Positions 16,368 to 25,488 of a stretch of DNA of 46,061 nucleotides are shown one piece after another. The notes beneath the pieces are model-generated. The model did not search any database and was not told the origin of the DNA. It saw nothing but the letters and a program-made list of their open reading frames with translations. This DNA is from Bacteroidota bacterium (lineage in GTDB: Bacteria; Bacteroidota; Bacteroidia; 2-12-FULL-35-15): NCBI GenBank assembly GCA_025963715.1, contig JAOQAG010000043.1, forward strand, positions 1 to 46,061, read 5' to 3'. The position numbers and the translations under genes were made by a program. How positions within the stretch are numbered: position 1 is the stretch's first letter; each line of letters begins with the position of its first letter.

Positions 16368-16524
16368 TCCATTTATGATTGTCTGCAGTGATTTTGTACC
16401 CGGTAATTCTACTTCTTCGGCCCGCTGATCGGCAGTGTTCCAAACAATCTGTTAATCGTGTTCATCTTAAATGATTTTTTATAATTGATTTATTCTTAAA
16501 TTTTTATCAGGATAATTTAATACC

Positions 16525-18051
16525 CTACGCCACCAGCTTCGATTTTGCTTTTTTATTCTTTAACTGGCAAGCGGCTTTTTCTTTTATCCAGTTCTCAAAC
16601 GGAATTGGCTCATAGCCGCTCATAAACCAGGAACTCGCATGACTCGTTTCTGATAAGCGCGCCAACCGTTCCTTTTCCTCTTCCAGCGTTTGCAGATAAT
16701 CATAATTGTTTTTATGCAGCGTCCGCAGGATCCTATAGATTAGATCGAAACGGTTTTTCTGATGCCCGGCTTTATCTTTGTTATAACGCAGCATCATTTT
16801 CCGGAAAGCTTCCGACCGGTATTCCAGCCATTCCAGGTGTCCGTTCTCGATCCGGCAGATCGCTTCGAAAATATTATATGCCAGCAGCCATCCGTTTTTA
16901 TCTTTCAACAATACACTACATTCCTTCAGCGATTTTAAAGCCGTTGCATGTTCATTCATCCGGAATTCGATCCCCGCTTTTAAAAAGCACCATTTCGATT
17001 GAATGAATTCATCCGGTTGCATGCTTGCTTTTATAAACGCCGTTTCAAATACCAGTTTCACTTTTTTATAATCCTGCTTCATCAGGTAACAATGCAGCAA
17101 AATTTCCAGCGCAGCCAGTTCATTCAGCGCATCTTTCTGCAAATGCCCGTTGGAGATATTGGCATGCACAATTGCTTTGTCATAATCTTCCGTCAGCAAA
17201 TAACATTTTGCCAGCTCCATGTTGATCTTGCCAGAGTAAAAAGGAGTTTTCAAAATGTCATGACATTGAGAGTTCTTGTGAAGCGTTTCTGCAAACTCAA
17301 GCGATTTTTTAAAATCATTTATCTCACGGTAATAATTGATTGCCGAAAGATGATAGTAAAAGCCAATTTTTACCGATTGCGTTTGCTCATAATCTTTCCG
17401 GACAACAGCCAGTTTCGTTTTCCATTCTTCCAGCGGTTTTGTTTCTGCCGTTTTAAAAAGCAATGCAGCCGTTACTTCATAATGAAGGAATTTTGCATTT
17501 TGCACTTTTTCAAGCATCGACGTATTGGTCTCTATGCTTTTCATAAAACCCATAAACAAATGTTCACCCGATTTCAATGAATTATAATTCCGGCACAGTT
17601 CATCGATCAGCACCTGCTCGGCAAATAATTCATTTTTCCGGGCAATCGAAGAAGCCTTTTCCAGGATATTGATTCCCTCCGCGTAAATCCCCCGGTCCAG
17701 CAGGATCTCGCCCTGGATCAGCATTCTTCTGCAGTCAAAAATGGCCATGTCGTGTTTGGTGCGGCTTTTTATGGAAGAAGCCTGCAGCAAAAGAATGTTA
17801 AAAATATCATTCTTCAGTCTCAGCTTTAACCTGGCAAACGTTCCTTCAAACTTGCTGTTATTGTCATACAGCACTTCGAGGGCTTTCTTTTCCAGCTCAT
17901 CCGTGTTTTTACAATTTTTCGACTTTACAGCAAAATCAAATAATAAGTTGATCTTTTTTGAGTCCTTGTCTTCCTGGTATTTATAAAAATGCCTTAATAA
18001 TTTAATTTCCCCGGTGTGAAGGTTTTTCACCAGGTTAATAATGTTCTCCAT
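16525..18051 (-). CDS. TPR-like repeat protein, unknown function
   Basis: 508 residues, all-helical, no signal peptide or membrane segment. Recurrent ~35-residue helix pairs of TPR type are visible, e.g. GIYAEGINILEKASSIARKN (~residue 120), AKCYLLTEDYDKAIVHANI (~290) and MKQDYKKVKLVFETAF (~330). No enzymatic or DNA-binding domain is recognised. It faces the effector island (convergent with the exported-protein gene, 157-base gap) and is divergent from rpsT, so it marks the border between accessory and core DNA. It could belong to either; TPR proteins usually act as scaffolds. Confidence 0.6.
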   Translation of the reverse strand: MENIINLVKNLHTGEIKLLRHFYKYQEDKDSKKINLLFDFAVKSKNCKNTDELEKKALEVLYDNNSKFEGTFARLKLRLKNDIFNILLLQASSIKSRTKHDMAIFDCRRMLIQGEILLDRGIYAEGINILEKASSIARKNELFAEQVLIDELCRNYNSLKSGEHLFMGFMKSIETNTSMLEKVQNAKFLHYEVTAALLFKTAETKPLEEWKTKLAVVRKDYEQTQSVKIGFYYHLSAINYYREINDFKKSLEFAETLHKNSQCHDILKTPFYSGKINMELAKCYLLTEDYDKAIVHANISNGHLQKDALNELAALEILLHCYLMKQDYKKVKLVFETAFIKASMQPDEFIQSKWCFLKAGIEFRMNEHATALKSLKECSVLLKDKNGWLLAYNIFEAICRIENGHLEWLEYRSEAFRKMMLRYNKDKAGHQKNRFDLIYRILRTLHKNNYDYLQTLEEEKERLARLSETSHASSWFMSGYEPIPFENWIKEKAACQLKNKKAKSKLVA

Positions 18052-18634
18052 AAAAAAAGCGTATTAGTGGTTAGTCTTTAATTTTCTACACCGCTAAATT
18101 CTATAAAGCATTTCCCTTTTCCTTGGACACTTTTGCCTGTCTGTGACATGAAAATCCGGCCGGAATTTTCCCAAAAACACCCTTTTTACACTGTCCGGTT
18201 TCCCGAAAACTGTCCTTTTTTAAGTTAATTTTCAGGTTATATTATAGATCTTGAACGATACGGCGATTTGCTGAAATGCCAGTTGAGCAATGCAAACAGC
18301 CAGAAAGGCGGGTGCTTTTTTGGGAAAACAAGTTCCCTTCCGGGGAACCGGAGAGAAATTCTGTAAAAGTTCCGGGATGCTCGTTTTGATCCCCCGGCGG
18401 GAAATGTTCGCCGGAGAATTTCCGGTAAAATCACTTTTTTTTGCTCAAATGTTGGATGAAATAGGAAAATATGTATATTTGCATCCCAATTCATAAAAAA
18501 AGTAATCGCAGTTGGATTATATAACTTGTTGAAAAACAGTGATTTTTGATGAAAAAGGACGCCTTTTTAAAGGCTTGGAAAAGTAAAAAAGTAATACAAA
18601 TTTTGCCCGAAACGGCAACGAATAACACAAAAAG
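18052..18634. other. 583-base non-coding gap between TPR gene and rpsT
   Basis: No convincing gene; short open frames here lack family features. The left half is richer in G+C than its surroundings and holds small inverted repeats (gttcccttccggggaac near 18330). The right half contains the rpsT promoter (18452-18481) and a ~150-base leader with the palindrome gcctttttaaaggc at 18561-18574, which may take part in S20 autoregulation. Confidence 0.6.
18452..18481 (+). promoter_or_regulatory. Bacteroidota-type promoter of rpsT
   Basis: TTG at 18452-18454 and TATATTTG at 18474-18481 with 19 bases between them match the Bacteroidota consensus TTG-N19-TAnnTTTG. It is the clearest such promoter in the window. 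Transcription would begin a few bases after 18485, giving a leader of about 145 bases before rpsT. Confidence 0.75.
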
Positions 18635-18892
18635 ATGGCAAATCACAAATCCAGTATCAAAAGAATCCGTTCTAACGATGCTAAACGTTTAAGAAACCGT
18701 TACCAGGCAAAAACAATGCGTAATGCAGTGAAAGAATTAAGAGCTGACGAAAGCAAAAAATCAGCTACTGAAAAACTTCCTAAAGTCGTTGCGATGGTAG
18801 ATAAATTAGCGAAGAAAAACGTTATTCACAAAAACAAAGCTGCAAACTTGAAGTCAAAATTGACTAAAAAAGTGAATGCACTGAAAAAATAA
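18635..18892 (+). CDS. rpsT: 30S ribosomal protein S20
   Basis: 85 residues, the usual length. [21 protein letters not shown] is the conserved start of S20 and the rest is a Lys/Arg-rich helical protein with [22 protein letters not shown] near the end, typical of the family. It binds 16S rRNA in the small subunit body. It stands alone between its own promoter and a terminator, a common arrangement that allows S20 to control its own synthesis. Confidence 0.97.
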   Translation: MANHKSSIKRIRSNDAKRLRNRYQAKTMRNAVKELRADESKKSATEKLPKVVAMVDKLAKKNVIHKNKAANLKSKLTKKVNALKK

Positions 18893-18919
18893 GGTTATTT
18901 ATTGCTTGAAATAAATAAA

Positions 18920-18947
18920 GGCTCTGCTTAAGGCGGAGCCTTTTTTT
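18920..18947 (+). terminator. rho-independent terminator of rpsT
   Basis: ggctctgct / aggcggagcc form a nine-pair stem (two G-U pairs) with a three-base loop, followed directly by seven T. It lies 28 bases after the rpsT stop. Confidence 0.85.
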
Positions 18948-18973
18948 ATATCTTTAACCGAGCAAAAAAACAG

Positions 18974-19672
18974 ATGGAAAAAACAAAGTTGGTTTCCGGG
19001 ATCAAAGCCTGGGCCGAGGACGACAGGCCTCGTGAAAAACTGTTGGGGAAAGGAAGGCAGGTATTATCGGAAGCAGAGCTGATCGCGATATTGATCGGCT
19101 CGGGAAGCAGAAGCGAAACCGCTGTGGAATTATCAAAACGGATCCTCGGAACAGTGGAAAATAACCTGAACTCATTAGGGAAATTAAGCATCCAGGAACT
19201 TACACAATTTAAAGGCATCGGAGAGGCAAAAGCAATCAGCATTGTTGCCGCCATGGAGCTGGGCAGAAGAAGGAAAGAAGCGGAGATCGTTAAAAACGAA
19301 AAAATTATTACCAGCAAAGATGCATACGGGATCATGAAACCCATTATGCAGGATCTGCCTCACGAAGAATTCTGGCTATTGATGCTGAACCGCGCCAACA
19401 AACTCATAAAAAAAGAACTGGTTAGCCGCGGAGGTGTTTCAGGCACGGTGGTCGATACTAAAATAATTTTTAAAACCGCCATTGAACAGTACGCCAGCTC
19501 AATTATCATCTGTCACAATCACCCATCGGGGAATTTAAGGCCCAGTGACGCAGATATCCGGATCACAAAAAATATAAAAGAAGCCGGAAAGATCATGGAA
19601 ATTACCCTCGTGGATCACCTGATCATTACAGATAGCGGATATTACAGCTTTGCGGACGAAGGGATGGTATAA
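18974..19672 (+). CDS. radC: RadC family protein (JAB/MPN domain)
   Basis: 232 residues, full length. The N-terminal helix-hairpin-helix part has LGKGRQVLSEAELIAILIGSG and FKGIGEAKAISIVAA. The C-terminal JAB domain carries the metal motif HNHPSGNLRPSDAD near residues 178-191 with an upstream Glu in LPHEEFW. RadC was named for DNA repair, but its biochemical role is unsettled. It sits alone between rpsT and the polysaccharide genes and is a normal chromosomal copy. Confidence 0.95.
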   Translation: MEKTKLVSGIKAWAEDDRPREKLLGKGRQVLSEAELIAILIGSGSRSETAVELSKRILGTVENNLNSLGKLSIQELTQFKGIGEAKAISIVAAMELGRRRKEAEIVKNEKIITSKDAYGIMKPIMQDLPHEEFWLLMLNRANKLIKKELVSRGGVSGTVVDTKIIFKTAIEQYASSIIICHNHPSGNLRPSDADIRITKNIKEAGKIMEITLVDHLIITDSGYYSFADEGMV

Positions 19673-19737
19673 AAATAGAGTACAGGAATATATGCGGTCC
19701 GGCATTTCCTTTAAAGTGATTGGAGCATTTGAAATAA

Positions 19738-20886
19738 ATGAAAAAAATTTTAACAATAATCGGTGCGCGCCCGCAAATCATTAAAGCAGCTGCTTTGAGC
19801 AGGGCCATTAAAACTAAATTTGCTGACCAGGTAACGGAGATCATCGTTCACACCGGCCAGCATTACGACGATAACATGTCGGAAATCTTTTTCGAAGAAC
19901 TCGACATTCCTCATCCCAATTACAATCTCAACGTAGGTTCCGGAAGTCACGGAAAACAAACTGCTTCCATGATCGAAGGCATCGAGGAAATTTTACTGCG
20001 TGAAAAACCAAACTGCATTGTGCTTTACGGCGATACCAATTCCACCTTGGCCGGAGCTGTTGCAGCTTCCAAGATCGGGACACCGATCATACACATAGAA
20101 GCAGGATTGCGCTCGTTTAACAAATCAATGCCCGAAGAGATCAACCGCATTATGTGCGACCACGTATCTACATTATTATTCTCTCCAACCAAAGCGGGTT
20201 ACCAGAACCTGATCAGCGAAGGATTTAAAGAAGAGCAGCAACCGCCTTATTCCATTGATCATCCCAAGGTGTACCACTGCGGTGATGTGATGTATGACAA
20301 CAGCTTGTATTTTTCACAGCTGGCTGATGAAAAAACAAATGTGCTGGAAAAAAATCAGTTAAGTTCCGGACAATTTATCCTGGCGACGATTCACCGCAAT
20401 AACAACACGGATGAACCTGAACGGTTGAATTCGCTGTTCTCTGCAATGCACAAAATTGCAAATGCAAATAAAATAAAGATCATCATTCCATTGCATCCGC
20501 GTACAGCAAAATTACTGGCAAAAAATCTTTCATCCGAATTATACAGCCTTGTAAAAACCAGCGGATATATTAAGATCATTTCGCCGGTTTCATTCCTGGA
20601 AATGATCTCGCTCGAAAAAAATGCACTCATGGTAATGACCGATAGCGGCGGCGTTCAGAAGGAAGCATTCTTTTTCAAAAAGCCCTGCATCATCCTGCGT
20701 TCGGAAACAGAATGGATCGAATTAAAAAATTGCGGCGCTGCAAAATTAGCGGATGCCGATGAAGAAAGAATAATGGAAGCGTACACCTACTTTTCCAAAA
20801 AACAACAACTTGAATTTCCCGATCTGTTCGGAAACGGAAAAGCTGCCGAGTTTATTTGCGAAGAGATCCTGAAGCAAATCAATTAA
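19738..20886 (+). CDS. wecB: UDP-N-acetylglucosamine 2-epimerase (non-hydrolysing)
   Basis: 382 residues. Starts KKILTIIGARPQIIKAAAL, the family signature, and contains YGDTNSTLAGA, HIEAGLRSFN, MPEEINRIMCDH and TDSGGVQKEA, which line the UDP-sugar site. It interconverts UDP-GlcNAc and UDP-ManNAc for surface polysaccharide. It opens a run of polysaccharide-modification genes ending near 25.5 kb; the next gene starts 28 bases downstream. Confidence 0.93.
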   Translation: MKKILTIIGARPQIIKAAALSRAIKTKFADQVTEIIVHTGQHYDDNMSEIFFEELDIPHPNYNLNVGSGSHGKQTASMIEGIEEILLREKPNCIVLYGDTNSTLAGAVAASKIGTPIIHIEAGLRSFNKSMPEEINRIMCDHVSTLLFSPTKAGYQNLISEGFKEEQQPPYSIDHPKVYHCGDVMYDNSLYFSQLADEKTNVLEKNQLSSGQFILATIHRNNNTDEPERLNSLFSAMHKIANANKIKIIIPLHPRTAKLLAKNLSSELYSLVKTSGYIKIISPVSFLEMISLEKNALMVMTDSGGVQKEAFFFKKPCIILRSETEWIELKNCGAAKLADADEERIMEAYTYFSKKQQLEFPDLFGNGKAAEFICEEILKQIN

Positions 20887-20914
20887 AAAATCGACTATAC
20901 GGGAAAACAAAAAC

Positions 20915-22225
20915 ATGCTACTCATATACACACATAAGATCACACACCGCAACAAATACATTTTTAATTTGTTGTTTAAAGATACATTGGGTGTGGATTT
21001 TACGCTGACGGATAATGAAGAGGAGTTTAAAAAACAATCCGGTGCAAAGATCAGTTATTCGAATAATCCGGTAGAAAACGAGCTGCATTTTATTTCCCGC
21101 CATTTATTATTTGAAACCGGGATCACCGAACAAAATATTTCGGTGTTTGAATACAACTCCGAAAAAGTATTTTTTGCAACCGGAAAAGCATCGGCTTTGC
21201 CTTTTGATGTATTTGCCGCGAGCTTTTATTTAGTAAGCCGTTACGAAGAATACCTGCCACACATCCGCGACGAGCATGATCGTTTTGATGCCAAAGACAG
21301 TTTGGCGTTCACCAATAATTTCCTGCACAAACCACTCATCAACATTTGGGCAAACTGGCTCAAAAAGGTGATCCTGAAAAAATATCCGGAGGTTATTTTT
21401 TTTGAAAAAAAATATGAATTTATTTCCACTATTGATATTGATAACGCCTACGCTTACCGCGAAAAAGGTTTTACACGCAGCCTTGGCGGATATTTGAAAT
21501 CATTGTCGCAGTTTAATTTTAAAGAAATAAAAGAACGCAATCGCGTATTGCTGGGTTTGAAGAAAGATCCGTACGATACGTATGATTTTCAATTGGAGAT
21601 CTTAAAAAAATACAAAGTAAAAAGTATTTACTTTTTTCTGCTGGGCGATTACGGTGTGAATGATAAAAATTTACCCATTGAGAGTAAAAAATTTCAGTCG
21701 CTGATCAAAATGCTTGGCGATTATGCAGAAGTGGGGATTCATCCGTCTTACGGCTCCAACAAAAGCAAAGATCAGTTGAAAAAAGAAGTGGATCGTTTGT
21801 CGAAAGTATTGCATCGCGAGATCACGCAAAGCAGGCAGCATTTTTTAAAGCTCACTTTGCCGGAAACATACCGTAACTTAATTGATCTGGATATTACCGA
21901 TGATTATACCATGGGATTTGCATCACAGGTGGGCTTCCGTGCAAGCATGTGTACAGCGTTCAACTTTTACGACCTGGATATGGAGCTGGAAACCAAATTA
22001 AAAGTGCATCCGTTCGCAGTAATGGAAGGCACGCTGAAATATTACATGCATGTAAGTCCGGAAGATGCCATGAAAAAAATAAGGCCGCTGATCGATGAAG
22101 TGAAAGCGGTAAATGGTGTGTTCATGAGCTTGTGGCACAATGATACGCTGAACAATCAAAAATTGTGGCTCGGTTGGCAGAGGGTATATGAAGAAATGGT
22201 GCAATATGCTGTTGCTAGTCGTTAG
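20915..22225 (+). CDS. polysaccharide deacetylase family protein
   Basis: 436 residues, cytoplasmic by sequence. The N-terminal ~165 residues are of a type often found before NodB-like domains in Bacteroidota. From ~170 the NodB fold is recognisable: FISTIDIDNAYAY (metal-binding Asp), SIYFFLLGDYG, and AEVGIHPSYGSN with the metal His. The end has FMSLWHNDTL. Probably removes acetyl groups from, or edits, a surface glycan; the substrate is unknown. Follows wecB closely on the same strand. Confidence 0.85.
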   Translation: MLLIYTHKITHRNKYIFNLLFKDTLGVDFTLTDNEEEFKKQSGAKISYSNNPVENELHFISRHLLFETGITEQNISVFEYNSEKVFFATGKASALPFDVFAASFYLVSRYEEYLPHIRDEHDRFDAKDSLAFTNNFLHKPLINIWANWLKKVILKKYPEVIFFEKKYEFISTIDIDNAYAYREKGFTRSLGGYLKSLSQFNFKEIKERNRVLLGLKKDPYDTYDFQLEILKKYKVKSIYFFLLGDYGVNDKNLPIESKKFQSLIKMLGDYAEVGIHPSYGSNKSKDQLKKEVDRLSKVLHREITQSRQHFLKLTLPETYRNLIDLDITDDYTMGFASQVGFRASMCTAFNFYDLDMELETKLKVHPFAVMEGTLKYYMHVSPEDAMKKIRPLIDEVKAVNGVFMSLWHNDTLNNQKLWLGWQRVYEEMVQYAVASR

Positions 22226-22432
22226 TCTTTAGTAAGTAGTCGTTAGAAAAGTAGCTCAAAAGTTTAACGTTCAATTTTGTTGTGTGTGCTTCTTGGAAGC
22301 GTTTTTTTACAACGAAGGCACAAAGAAGAAAAGAGTTAATTAGTTTTTAACGGGTTTTGCTCACAAACCAATAAACAAAGTTCACACATAGCAAACCAAT
22401 GAACTAGTAAACCAGTGAACCAATGAACTAAA
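22226..22432 (+). repeat. intergenic short repeats
   Basis: This gap holds two near-repeats of gtcgttag(tctttagtaagta) at ~22218-22246 and, nearer the next gene, several copies of a unit like aaccaatgaact (~22390-22432). No gene is visible. Confidence 0.55.
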
Positions 22433-23323
22433 ATGAAGCAATTAATTTTAAAATACGCTCCTGAATTTTTATTGAATTGGGCTAAACGCCTGAAGAAAAA
22501 TCAGCGTAGAAAACAATTGCAGAAACAACAGGAAACCAAATTCCTTATTACAAAAGAACGTCTCAAAGAAGATCTGAAAAAGATCGGTATTCACACCGGT
22601 GATTCTGTGTTGGTACACAGCAGTATGAGTAAGATCGGTTTTGTGGAAGGCGGCGCCAAAACAATTGTGGAGGCATTATTTGAAACCGTTGGCGAAACCG
22701 GTACCATCTTATTTCCCACATTTCCTGCAAAAGGTCGTAACAAAACTCACCTTGAGGAACATCCCTTTTTTGACATAAAAAATACACCTTCGCAAATGGG
22801 AAGCATTACCGAATATTTCAGAACATCCGGAAATGTATTCCGCAGCTTTCATCCAACCGATTGTGTGTGTGCAAAAGGTCCGCTTGCCGATTATTATACC
22901 AACTCACATTTCGGCCAGCTCACGCCTTACAACGAACATTCTCCTTTCCGGAAACTGTGCGCTGAAAAAGGAAAAATTTTAATGCTGGGAACTACGCTCA
23001 ATGGCGCCTGTACCAATTTGCACACGCTGGAAGATGCTGTAGACTTTAAGTTTCCGGTGTACGATAAAAAAATATTCGAAGTAAAAATGATCGATGCCGC
23101 AGGAAAAGAAAGTACGATGAAAACCAAAGTACACAATCCTGAATATTCTGCAAAACGTAATTGTGATGCTTTAAAGCCGATGTTTGAACGTGAGCAGGTT
23201 TTAGTGAACGGTATGATTGGTGAAGCAAAAAGCATGCTGATCGATGCGGATGCCATGTTGCAATCCATGATTAAAAATTACAATGAAAAAGGTGTGACCA
23301 TGTACACGCCTTTCGGAAGCTAA
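22433..23323 (+). CDS. AAC(3)-family N-acetyltransferase
   Basis: 296 residues. Motifs of the aminoglycoside 3-N-acetyltransferase fold: VLVHSSMSKIGFVEGGAKTI, GTILFPTF, FRSFHPTDCVCAKGP and GKILMLGTTLNGACTNLHTLE. The first ~45 residues are a basic extension. Its place among wecB, two deacetylase-like proteins and a FemAB/GNAT-like protein suggests it acetylates an amino-sugar during surface glycan synthesis rather than giving drug resistance. Confidence 0.85.
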   Translation: MKQLILKYAPEFLLNWAKRLKKNQRRKQLQKQQETKFLITKERLKEDLKKIGIHTGDSVLVHSSMSKIGFVEGGAKTIVEALFETVGETGTILFPTFPAKGRNKTHLEEHPFFDIKNTPSQMGSITEYFRTSGNVFRSFHPTDCVCAKGPLADYYTNSHFGQLTPYNEHSPFRKLCAEKGKILMLGTTLNGACTNLHTLEDAVDFKFPVYDKKIFEVKMIDAAGKESTMKTKVHNPEYSAKRNCDALKPMFEREQVLVNGMIGEAKSMLIDADAMLQSMIKNYNEKGVTMYTPFGS

Positions 23324-23335
23324 ATAAAATTAAAC

Positions 23336-23364
23336 GTCACCCTGAGCTTGTCGAAGGGTTTCAC
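23336..23364. repeat. interspersed repeat of the ctgagcttgtcgaag family
   Basis: The core ctgagcttgtcgaag recurs near 24420 and 32327. Here it fills the 49-base gap before the next gene. Confidence 0.7.
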
Positions 23365-23372
23365 TTATAAAA

Positions 23373-24362
23373 ATGAATATATACATTACACTTGACTATG
23401 AAATTTACTTTGGCGAAAACCATGGTACGGTGGAAAAATGTATCATTTACCCAACGTCCGAGTTGATGCGGATCGGCGAAAAACACAACGTACGTTTTGT
23501 GTTTTTTGTGGATTGCGGATTTATTTTAAAGCTGGACGAATACCGGAAAAAATATCCGCAGCTGGAAAAAGATTATGAATTGATAACCTCTCAGGTAAAG
23601 CAATTGAGCGCTGCCGGGCACGATATACAGCTGCACATTCATCCGCATTGGGAAGATAGTTTTTACAACGGCGAGCGCTGGGTCATTGATGTGAAACGGT
23701 ACAAGCTCAGTGATTTTAATGAGCATGAAATAAGTGAGATCGTAACACGTTATAAAAAAGTGCTAACAGATCTCACTAACAAAAAAATATTTGCATACCG
23801 CGCCGGTGGCTGGTGTTTGCAGCCATTCAGTAAACTGAAAAAAGCATTTGTTGAAAATGATATTTCGCTTGATAGCAGCGTGTTCAGGAATGGTTTTTTT
23901 GAAACACAACAATATGCGTACGATTTCAGAAATGCGCCGGATAAAGATCTTTACAAGTTTGAAGACGATGTGATCGTTGAAAATAAAAATGGTTTTTTTA
24001 CGGAATTACCCATCAGTCCTATCCGTAATTCGCCTTTGTTCTTTTGGAAATTATTTTTGTTGGGGCGTAAAAACCCCTATCTGCATAAGCCTTTGGGCGA
24101 TGGGCGTGCAATGGCAGCTCCCGGATACCGCAAAAAATTATTAACGCGTTTTACCAATAACCCGGTTTCGGTAGATGGATACAATGCAAATTTGTTGCAA
24201 AAAGCACTGAATAAATTTCAGCGAAAAAAATTAAAGCACATGGTAGTGATCGGCCATCCAAAAGCATTATCGCGGTACTCAATTGAAAAGATCGAAGAGT
24301 TTGTGGTGAAAAATAAAACGCAGCACAATTTTACAACATTTGAAAAAGAATTTTTAAAATAA
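23373..24362 (+). CDS. polysaccharide deacetylase-like protein (NodB fold)
   Basis: 329 residues. Starts MNIYITLDYEIYFGENHGT, giving the metal-binding Asp region; VRFVFFVDCGF, then HDIQLHIHPHWED with the metal His pair (HxHPHW), and FAYRAGGWCLQ, the Arg motif 3. It ends with VVIGHPKAL. These match the NodB/polysaccharide deacetylase fold, though the family is distinct from the one at 20915. Substrate unknown; part of the surface glycan run. Confidence 0.85.
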   Translation: MNIYITLDYEIYFGENHGTVEKCIIYPTSELMRIGEKHNVRFVFFVDCGFILKLDEYRKKYPQLEKDYELITSQVKQLSAAGHDIQLHIHPHWEDSFYNGERWVIDVKRYKLSDFNEHEISEIVTRYKKVLTDLTNKKIFAYRAGGWCLQPFSKLKKAFVENDISLDSSVFRNGFFETQQYAYDFRNAPDKDLYKFEDDVIVENKNGFFTELPISPIRNSPLFFWKLFLLGRKNPYLHKPLGDGRAMAAPGYRKKLLTRFTNNPVSVDGYNANLLQKALNKFQRKKLKHMVVIGHPKALSRYSIEKIEEFVVKNKTQHNFTTFEKEFLK

Positions 24363-24413
24363 AGAATAGGTTATTAATGAGTGCGAAGAAGTATTAAAAT
24401 GTTTATTAGGTTG

Positions 24414-24530
24414 GTCACTCTGAGCTTGTCGAAGAGTGTGCGCAGGCCAGCCTATATGTTTCGACAGGCTCAACATGACAATTGTAATTGTACGCACAGA
24501 AATGTCATTTCGAGCGGAGTCGAGAAATAG
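24414..24530. repeat. inverted pair of interspersed repeats
   Basis: ctgagcttgtcgaagag (~24419) is followed by ttcgacaggctcaacatgaca, its partial reverse complement, ending at 24480; together they can fold into a long hairpin. A different unit, gtcatttcgagcggagtcg, follows at ~24504. These are dispersed palindromic elements in the 200-base gap. Confidence 0.7.
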
Positions 24531-24563
24531 ACAGTTAACCAGATCAGATTAAACAAATCACGC

Positions 24564-25484
24564 ATGATCAAATTTGTAGAACACAAAAACATCAATAAAA
24601 AAAAGTGGGACGTCTGCATCAGCAAAAGCGTTAACCCTTCTGTTTTTGTATATTCCTGGTACCTGGATGCGGTCTGCGAAAATTGGATTGCTTTGGTACT
24701 GAACGATTACGAAGCCGTTTTTCCAATGGCGGAGAAATCAAAATACAAGATCGCCTACTTGTATCAACCTTTTTTTTCACGCTATTTTGGAGTGTATTCG
24801 CAAACTAAAATTACCGAAAATCTGGTCAGTGAATTTTTACAAGCCATTCCGGAAAAATACAAACTAATGGAATTTTGCCTGCAGGAGCAAAATGGTTTAA
24901 AAGCAAAAGGCTTTGAAATAAAAGAGAAAAAATACCAGCTGCTCGATCTCAAAAAAAGCGGGGAGATCCTTCGCAAAAATTATTCGGAAAATGCCAGGCG
25001 CAATGTAAAAAAAGCAATCAAAGCAGGGTTAACGATCCGCCCCGATATTTTACCGGAAAAAATAGTAAGCCTTTTCAGGGAAACAAAAGGTAATGAGCTG
25101 GAAGTTTTTAAAGCAGAAGATTATAAAATTCTGATCCGGCTGATGAATGTGTGTATTGAAAATAATAAAGGACAATCGGTAGCGATCTACGATGGTGCGG
25201 AATTATGTGCTGCCGGTTTTTTTATGTTCAGCGACAACCGTTTTGTATTTCTGAAAAGCGGCGTAACCGACCATGGAAAGGCAAAAGGTGCGATGCACCT
25301 GCTGTTTGATTATTTTATCAACCAAAACTCCGGTAAGCATTATGAGCTCGACTTCGGCGGTTCTTCCGTTGATTCCGTAGCGCGATTTTATAAGAATTTT
25401 GGAGCAAAAGATTGCGTATATTTACAAGTGAAAAAAAGCACGTTACCCAAAATCTTTAATTGGGTCAAATCGTTAAAAAAATAG
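24564..25484 (+). CDS. FemAB/GNAT-type acyltransferase-like protein
   Basis: 306 residues. A duplicated GNAT-like layout is suggested by an N-terminal WYLDAVCENW segment, NYSENARRNVKKAIKAGL (residues ~140-157, as in FemAB-type proteins), and the C-terminal block GAMHLLFDYFI ... YELDFGGSSVDSVARFYKNFGA (the LDFGG and FYKNFG motifs). It probably transfers an acyl or aminoacyl group to a surface polymer or its precursor. Same strand as the glycan genes; the next gene, upp, starts four bases later. Confidence 0.75.
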   Translation: MIKFVEHKNINKKKWDVCISKSVNPSVFVYSWYLDAVCENWIALVLNDYEAVFPMAEKSKYKIAYLYQPFFSRYFGVYSQTKITENLVSEFLQAIPEKYKLMEFCLQEQNGLKAKGFEIKEKKYQLLDLKKSGEILRKNYSENARRNVKKAIKAGLTIRPDILPEKIVSLFRETKGNELEVFKAEDYKILIRLMNVCIENNKGQSVAIYDGAELCAAGFFMFSDNRFVFLKSGVTDHGKAKGAMHLLFDYFINQNSGKHYELDFGGSSVDSVARFYKNFGAKDCVYLQVKKSTLPKIFNWVKSLKK

Positions 25485-25488
25485 TTTT

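Noticed and set aside
18974-19672. radC as sign of a mobile element or phage-defence island
   Set aside because: It is the full-length chromosomal type with its N-terminal domain, flanked by core genes.
22390-22432. Short tandem units before the AAC(3) gene as a CRISPR array
   Set aside because: Units are about 12 bases with no uniform spacers and no cas genes.
22433-23323. Aminoglycoside resistance gene
   Set aside because: The fold matches AAC(3), but the gene lies in a glycan-modification run and has a family-atypical basic extension; resistance is not supported.
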